Source: Novosphingobium sp. SG707 (GTDB taxonomy: Bacteria; Pseudomonadota; Alphaproteobacteria; Sphingomonadales; Sphingomonadaceae). Taken from it: DNA of 64,000 bases. The notes below the pieces were generated by a model, which had not been told where the DNA came from, ran no database searches, and saw nothing but the letters and a program-made list of their open reading frames with translations. This document shows, piece after piece, positions 59,714 through 64,000 of the stretch. Location: contig NZ_JAAZQL010000002.1 in assembly GCF_012275515.1 (NCBI RefSeq), forward strand, positions 558,001 to 622,000, in the 5' to 3' direction. The position numbers and the translations under genes are program-made. Within the stretch, counting starts at the first letter, position 1; the number at the start of each line of letters is the position of its first letter.

Positions 59714-60261
59714 GTAAGGACAGTCCCGCCAAGGCCCCGCGCTGGGCGCTGTGGTTGCCTTTGGTGCTGTTTGCCGGTTTCGTGGCGCTGGTGGTGGTCG
59801 GGCTGGTCAAGCCCAAGAACACCGATATCGCCAGCCAGATGGTGGGCAAGCCTTTGCCCGCCTTCACCCTGCGCGCGGCGGCCGATGAGCGGCCCGGTCT
59901 GGCCACGGGTGATTTTCAGACCGGCAAGCCGCAGTTGCTGAACATCTTTGCCAGTTGGTGCATCCCATGCCGCGCCGAGGCGCCGGTGCTGGAGGAATTG
60001 CGCCGTCAGGGCGTGACAATCAACGCCATCGCCATCCGCGATCACAAGGCCGATCTGGCGGCGTTCCTGGGGCAATATGGCAATCCCTATGCCCGCATCG
60101 GCGCGGATGACGTGTCGGCGGTGCAATTGGCCATCGGGTCGAGCGGCGTGCCGGAAACCTTTGTCATCGATGGCAAGGGCGTGATCCGTTACCAGCATAT
60201 CGGCGATATCCGCCCCGAGCAGATCCCCGACATCATCCGTCTGCTCAAGGAGGCGCAGTGA
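59710..60261 (+). CDS. ccmG: Thiol:disulfide interchange protein DsbE/CcmG
   Basis: 183-residue membrane-anchored thioredoxin-fold protein that reduces apocytochrome c cysteines. N-terminal helix (ALWLPLVLFAGFVALVVVGL), then the active site WCIPC (C84/C87) preceded by FAS, and a cis-Pro in SSGVPETFVID. Starts inside the ccmF stop (ATGA) and overlaps ccmH by four bases, so the group is translationally coupled. Confidence 0.94.
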   Translation: MSKDSPAKAPRWALWLPLVLFAGFVALVVVGLVKPKNTDIASQMVGKPLPAFTLRAAADERPGLATGDFQTGKPQLLNIFASWCIPCRAEAPVLEELRRQGVTINAIAIRDHKADLAAFLGQYGNPYARIGADDVSAVQLAIGSSGVPETFVIDGKGVIRYQHIGDIRPEQIPDIIRLLKEAQ

Positions 60262-60680
60262 TGATCCGCGCGTTCTTTGCTGCTTTGGTGCTGATGTTCG
60301 CGGCTCCCGCATGGGCCGACGATTCGATGCCGCCAGCGCCCTGGGCCTATCGCCAATTGCCCGACCCGGCGCAGGAGGCCAAGGCCAAGGCGTTGATGGA
60401 AACGCTGCGCTGTCTGGTTTGCCAGAGCCAGTCGATTGCCGATTCGGATGCCTCGATCGCGGGCGATATGCGCAGCCAAGTGCGCGAGCGCATCGCGGCG
60501 GGCGAGGACCCCGAGGCGATTCGCGCTTGGCTGATCCAGCGCTATGGCGATTATGTCAGCTATGAGCCGCGCGTCAGCGCCGCGACATGGCCGCTGTTTG
60601 CCGCGCCTCTGCTGCTGGTGGCGCTCGCGGCGTTTTTGCTCCGCAAAAGATTTACCGGCGGGCAGGAGAATGAGGCATGA
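60258..60680 (+). CDS. ccmH: Cytochrome c maturation protein CcmH (CycL)
   Basis: 140-residue thioredoxin-like helper with signal peptide (ending APAWA) and one C-terminal membrane helix (WPLFAAPLLLVALAAFLL). The redox motif LRCLVCQ uses C52 and C55, as in the CcmH/CycL family. It works with CcmG to keep apocytochrome thiols reduced. The short form without TPR is completed by the separate CcmI-like gene that follows. Confidence 0.94.
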   Translation: MMIRAFFAALVLMFAAPAWADDSMPPAPWAYRQLPDPAQEAKAKALMETLRCLVCQSQSIADSDASIAGDMRSQVRERIAAGEDPEAIRAWLIQRYGDYVSYEPRVSAATWPLFAAPLLLVALAAFLLRKRFTGGQENEA

Positions 60681-61384
60681 CCTGGGTGGTGTTGATCGCG
60701 CTGGTGGTGCTGGTGCTGGCGGTTTTGCTCATGTTGATGCGTGGGCGGCGTGAGGGCTGGGAGGCGGTGGCCGCCGCGCTGATGGTGGGCCTTGCCGGTT
60801 ACGCGCTGCAGGGACAGCCGACGATGCCCTCGGCCATGAAGGCGCCGAGCAACCCGGCGGCCGGCAATGGCAAGGCCTTGGTTGAGGAGCGGCAGAAGCT
60901 GTCCGGCGTGGACCCGACCAAAAACCGCTGGGTCGTGCCGGGCGATGCGCTGGCGATGCATGGCCAATATGCCGAGGCGGCAACGGTTTTGCGCGGGGCG
61001 GTTGAGGCCGATCCGAAGAATGGCGATGCGTGGCTGGCGATTGCCAATGCGCTGGTCAGCCATGCCGAGGGCAATCTCTCCCCGGCCGCGCTCTATGCCT
61101 TCCGCCAGGCGCAGAACGCCGATCCCAAGGCGCCCGGGCCATCCTTCTTCCTTGGACTGGCGATGGCGCGGGCGGGGCGTTTTGATGAAACGCGCAGTCT
61201 TTGGGCCGATCTGGTGGCCAAGGCGCCTGCCGATGCTCCGTGGCGCGATGATATTGCCATGCGTTTGAAGCGCTTGGACGAATTGATGGCTATGCTGCGC
61301 CAGCGCGCGCAGGCCGAGGCCGCCGCCCCGCAAGGCGCGCCGATGGCGCCTCCCATGGCCGCTCCTATGGCCGCACCGCAATAA
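60677..61384 (+). CDS. CcmI/CycH-like TPR protein of cytochrome c biogenesis
   Basis: 235-residue protein with an N-terminal membrane helix (TWVVLIALVVLVLAVLLMLM), a second hydrophobic segment, and tetratricopeptide repeats (from ALAMHGQYAEAATVLRGAVE on), ending in a Met/Pro/Ala-rich tail (APMAPPMAAPMAAPQ). CcmI binds the C-terminus of apocytochrome c and feeds it to CcmFH. The gene is the last of the ccm run, overlapping ccmH by four bases. The tail is of low complexity and its role is unknown. Confidence 0.82.
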   Translation: MTWVVLIALVVLVLAVLLMLMRGRREGWEAVAAALMVGLAGYALQGQPTMPSAMKAPSNPAAGNGKALVEERQKLSGVDPTKNRWVVPGDALAMHGQYAEAATVLRGAVEADPKNGDAWLAIANALVSHAEGNLSPAALYAFRQAQNADPKAPGPSFFLGLAMARAGRFDETRSLWADLVAKAPADAPWRDDIAMRLKRLDELMAMLRQRAQAEAAAPQGAPMAPPMAAPMAAPQ

Positions 61385-61489
61385 GCGATCAGGCAGCGCG
61401 GCGGGGATGCAAACGGCTGTTGCCGGGGCATTGCCGCGCTGCTAATCGCCGGGCCTTGCCGCTTTTCGCGGCGACTCAGGGGCATAGGC

Positions 61490-63412
61490 ATGATGCAGCC
61501 AGTGGCGCAGCCGGGCGAGACCGATAAGGTCGAACACTCTTCCAACCATCACGGATCGCATGGCAGCCTGCCCAAGCTGGCGCTGGGGGCGATGGGCGTG
61601 GTGTTTGGCGATATCGGCACCAGCCCGCTTTACGCGATGCGCGACACTTTTGCCGGTCATCACCGCCTGCCTCTCGATCAATTGCATATTTACGGCATCA
61701 TCAGCCTGATGTTCTGGTCGATGATGGTGATTGTGACGCTGAAATATGTCTCGATCATCATGCGCGCGGACAACCGGGGCGAGGGCGGTTCGCTGGCCCT
61801 GCTGGCTTTGGTCAACCAGCATATTTCGGGCAAGCGCTGGTCGGCGGGCATCGTGCTGCTGGGCGTGTTTGCCACCTCGCTGTTTTATGGCGATTCGATG
61901 ATTACCCCCGCCGTTTCGGTAATGGGCGCGATCGAGGGTCTGGCCGTTTACGAACCGGGGATGCATGGCGCGGTCGTGCCGATGGTGGTGGTGATCCTGA
62001 TCGGCCTGTTCCTGATCCAGAGCCGGGGCACGGCCAAGGTTGCGGCCTTTTTCGGCCCGGTCATGCTGGTCTATTTCGCGGTGATCGCGGTCTTGGGCGT
62101 GATGAGCATTCTGGAGCATCCTGGCGTGATGGCCGCGCTTTCCCCCCATTTTGCCGCCGCGATGTTCGTGGCCGATCCGATGCGCGGGTTTCTGGCGATG
62201 GGTTCGGCGGTGCTGGCTGTGACGGGCGCCGAGGCGCTTTATGCCGATATGGGCCATTTTGGGCGCCCGCCGATTCGTTTGTCGTGGCTGGCCATCGTGC
62301 TGCCCTCGCTGGTGCTCAATTATCTGGGGCAGGCCTCCTTGCTGGTGCGCGTGGGTGCGCCTGCTCTGGCCAGCCCGTTCTATTTCCTCGCGCCCGAATG
62401 GTTCCAATGGCCCTTGCTGGGTCTGGCCAGTCTGGCCGCGATCATTGCGTCGCAGGCGGTTATCACCGGGGCTTTTTCGGTCACGCAGCAGGCGATCCAG
62501 CTGGGCTTTATCCCCCGCATGTCGATCAAATACACCAGTGTGAATGCCGGGCAGATCTATATTCCCGTCATCAACTGGGCGCTGATGATCGCGGTGATCC
62601 TGCTGGTGTTCGTGTTCAAGGAATCGTCCAACCTGACGGCGGCCTATGGCATCGCGGTGACGGGCGCGATGATGATCGACAATTTCCTGCTGGCGGTGAT
62701 GCTGTTCGTGGTCTGGAAATGGGCCAAGTGGCTGGCGATCCCCCTGCTGGTAGTCTTTACGTTGCTCGACTTCGGCTATCTCTCGGCCAATCTGACGAAG
62801 ATCCCGGATGGCGGCTGGGTGCCGCTGGTGATGGGGCTGGCGATTTTCACCCTGCTGACCACATGGTCCAAGGGACGCGCGCTGATGCGGGCCAGCATGG
62901 CCGAGGGCACGATCCCCTTCGAGGTCTTTGCCAAGAGCGCCCATTCCAGCGCCCAGCGCGTGGCGGGTACGGCGATTTTCATGTCGTCGACGCGGGGCGG
63001 GGTGCCTTCGGCGTTGCTGCATAATATCAAGCACAACAAGGTCTTGCATGAGCGCGTGGTCGTGTTGACCATCGCCATTCAGGACGTGCCGGTGCTGGAG
63101 GATGGCGAGCGGATTGAGATGAAGAATTTCGGTCAGGGCTTCTATAAAATGGCGATCAAGTTCGGCTTCCTTGAGGACACCGATGTGCCCTCCGCGCTTA
63201 AAGGCGTGACGCTGGACGGCGAACCGATCGACATGATGAAGACCAGCTTCTTCCTCTCGCGCCAGACTTTGATCGCTTCGTCCAAGCCGGGCATGGCGAT
63301 CTGGCGCGAAAAGCTGTTTGCGTGGATGATGCGCAATGCGGCCTCCGCGATGGAATTCTTCCGCCTGCCCGTCAACCGCGTGGTCGAGCTGGGCAGCCAG
63401 GTCGAGATCTAA
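61490..63412 (+). CDS. kup: Potassium uptake transporter Kup
   Basis: 640-residue K+/H+ symporter of the KUP/HAK family. 12 membrane helices follow the signature [19 protein letters not shown] (residues about 37-55). The C-terminal cytosolic region (about 450-640) is present and the length is typical of bacterial Kup. A His-rich N-terminal stretch ([10 protein letters not shown]) precedes the first helix. A GC-rich hairpin follows the stop at 63420-63443. Confidence 0.95.
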   Translation: MMQPVAQPGETDKVEHSSNHHGSHGSLPKLALGAMGVVFGDIGTSPLYAMRDTFAGHHRLPLDQLHIYGIISLMFWSMMVIVTLKYVSIIMRADNRGEGGSLALLALVNQHISGKRWSAGIVLLGVFATSLFYGDSMITPAVSVMGAIEGLAVYEPGMHGAVVPMVVVILIGLFLIQSRGTAKVAAFFGPVMLVYFAVIAVLGVMSILEHPGVMAALSPHFAAAMFVADPMRGFLAMGSAVLAVTGAEALYADMGHFGRPPIRLSWLAIVLPSLVLNYLGQASLLVRVGAPALASPFYFLAPEWFQWPLLGLASLAAIIASQAVITGAFSVTQQAIQLGFIPRMSIKYTSVNAGQIYIPVINWALMIAVILLVFVFKESSNLTAAYGIAVTGAMMIDNFLLAVMLFVVWKWAKWLAIPLLVVFTLLDFGYLSANLTKIPDGGWVPLVMGLAIFTLLTTWSKGRALMRASMAEGTIPFEVFAKSAHSSAQRVAGTAIFMSSTRGGVPSALLHNIKHNKVLHERVVVLTIAIQDVPVLEDGERIEMKNFGQGFYKMAIKFGFLEDTDVPSALKGVTLDGEPIDMMKTSFFLSRQTLIASSKPGMAIWREKLFAWMMRNAASAMEFFRLPVNRVVELGSQVEI

Positions 63413-63419
63413 ATAAAGG

Positions 63420-63443
63420 GGCGGGAAGGGGAAACTTTCCCGT
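63420..63443 (+). terminator. Hairpin after kup
   Basis: CGGGAA/TTCCCG with a GGGGAAACT-type loop and a G-T extension, eight bases after the kup stop; a T run follows only after ten further bases. A weak terminator at best. Confidence 0.4.
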
Positions 63444-63546
63444 CCTACAGAATTTTTCGTTCTGCACGGTGGCCGATCCGCGCTTTGATGCCCATATCAC
63501 AGATCAAGCCCCGGGCCGGGGATTCGCGATAACACAGGAGAAAGTC

Positions 63547-64000
63547 ATGGCCTTCACTCTTCCCGAACTGCCCTATGCCAAGGATGCCTTTGGCACCGTC
63601 CTCTCGGCCGAAACCTTTGATTATCACCATGGCAAGCACCACAATGCCTATGTCACGCAGGCCAACGACCAGATCAAGGGCACCGATCTGGAAGGCAAGA
63701 GCCTGCTCGAAGTGATCGCGGCCGCCAAGGCTGCGGGTAACAAGAAGCTGTTCAACGCTTCGGCCCAGATCTGGAACCACACCTTCTACTGGCTGGGCCT
63801 GAGCCCGGAAAAGACCGCTCCCAGCGCTGAACTGCTGGCCAAGATCGATGCCGATCTGGGCGGGCTGGACGCGTTCAAGGCCGCGATCAAGGCGGAAAGC
63901 GCCGGCCACTTCGCCAGCGGCTGGGGCTGGCTGGTGCTCGAAGACGGCAAGCTGAAGGTGACGAGCTATCACGATGCCGACACCCCGGTGGCCTATGAAG
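63547..64000 (+). CDS. Fe/Mn superoxide dismutase, 3'-truncated by window edge
   Basis: The first 151 residues of a superoxide dismutase, cut by the window end. Start MAFTLPELPYAKDAFGT is typical, with AGGAG seven bases upstream. Metal ligands visible: first His in FDYHHGKHHNAYV (H27) and the second His in SAQIWNHTFYW. GHFASGWGWLVLEDG is the Fe/Mn-SOD core motif. The third and fourth ligands (DVWEHAY) lie outside the window. Iron is likelier than manganese in this subgroup, but the diagnostic residue cannot be fully judged. Confidence 0.95.
   Translation, partial: MAFTLPELPYAKDAFGTVLSAETFDYHHGKHHNAYVTQANDQIKGTDLEGKSLLEVIAAAKAAGNKKLFNASAQIWNHTFYWLGLSPEKTAPSAELLAKIDADLGGLDAFKAAIKAESAGHFASGWGWLVLEDGKLKVTSYHDADTPVAYE

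Noticed and set aside
63445..63972. Minus-strand frame opposite the superoxide dismutase gene
   Set aside because: The plus strand encodes a clear SOD N-terminus with a good ribosome-binding site; the minus frame is its shadow.

Overview
The window is GC-rich, densely coded chromosomal DNA from an alphaproteobacterium, most likely a sphingomonad (Novosphingobium/Sphingomonas-like). The evidence is gene order and protein character: hrcA-grpE beside dnaK-dnaJ, a penicillin-binding-protein activator divergent from rsmI-yraN-gshB, the rpsB-tsf-pyrH-frr-uppS-cdsA-dxr-rseP-bamA-skp-fabZ envelope cluster, and a Ccm (system I) cytochrome c maturation cluster. The envelope cluster lacks lpxD, lpxA and lpxB, which fits an organism with glycosphingolipids in place of lipid A. 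I see no prophage, insertion sequence, CRISPR array or rRNA operon. One tRNA (His) is present. The window cuts through a glutathione S-transferase gene at the left edge and an Fe/Mn superoxide dismutase gene at the right edge.

Layout. 1-8.6 kb: GST end; minus-strand operon parE-acyltransferase-GFA protein; PBP activator divergent from rsmI-yraN-gshB-acyltransferase. 8.6-13 kb: minus-strand xerC, hemW, rdgB and rph, with the hemW and rdgB genes separated by an opposite-strand CAP-domain gene and a REPIN-like repeat. 13-19.1 kb: protein-folding block hrcA-grpE, a small glycine-zipper lipoprotein, a PCuAC copper chaperone, dnaK behind a good sigma-32-type promoter, and dnaJ. 19.1-28.3 kb: second REPIN-like repeat, radA, cvpA-like, a NifU/IscU-like scaffold, phaR, an archaeal/eukaryal-type proS, an LprI-like protein, an M28 peptidase and rnr. 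28.3-32.3 kb: a universal stress protein behind three 21-bp repeats, then E2 (pdhC), a thioesterase and E3 (lpd). 32.3-36.2 kb: a small membrane protein, a PilZ protein and the overlapping operon response regulator-histidine kinase-lrgA-lrgB. 36.3-41.7 kb: an RND heavy-metal-type tripartite efflux operon, divergent from the two-component system with a palindrome between them. 42.1-44 kb: psd-pssA and a small single-pass membrane protein on the minus strand behind a LexA-type operator. 44.4-55.9 kb: translation and envelope cluster ending in rpmE. 56.1-61.4 kb: tRNA-His and ccmCDEFGHI. 61.5-64 kb: kup and partial sod.

How it fits together. Most of the window is housekeeping: translation (rpsB, tsf, frr, rpmE, proS, rsmI), RNA decay (rph, rnr), folding (dnaK system), membrane biogenesis (psd, pssA, cdsA, uppS, dxr, rseP, bamA, skp, fabZ) and cytochrome c assembly. 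The less ordinary parts are (i) the LrgAB holin-like pair translationally coupled to an OmpR-type two-component system that sits back-to-back with a metal-type RND pump; (ii) the putative SOS-controlled small membrane protein; (iii) a family of nested palindromic repeats; and (iv) the 21-bp triple repeat ahead of the stress-protein gene. Starts were chosen by family length, ribosome-binding sites and overlap with the preceding gene. All functional calls rest on reading motifs by eye, without database searches.
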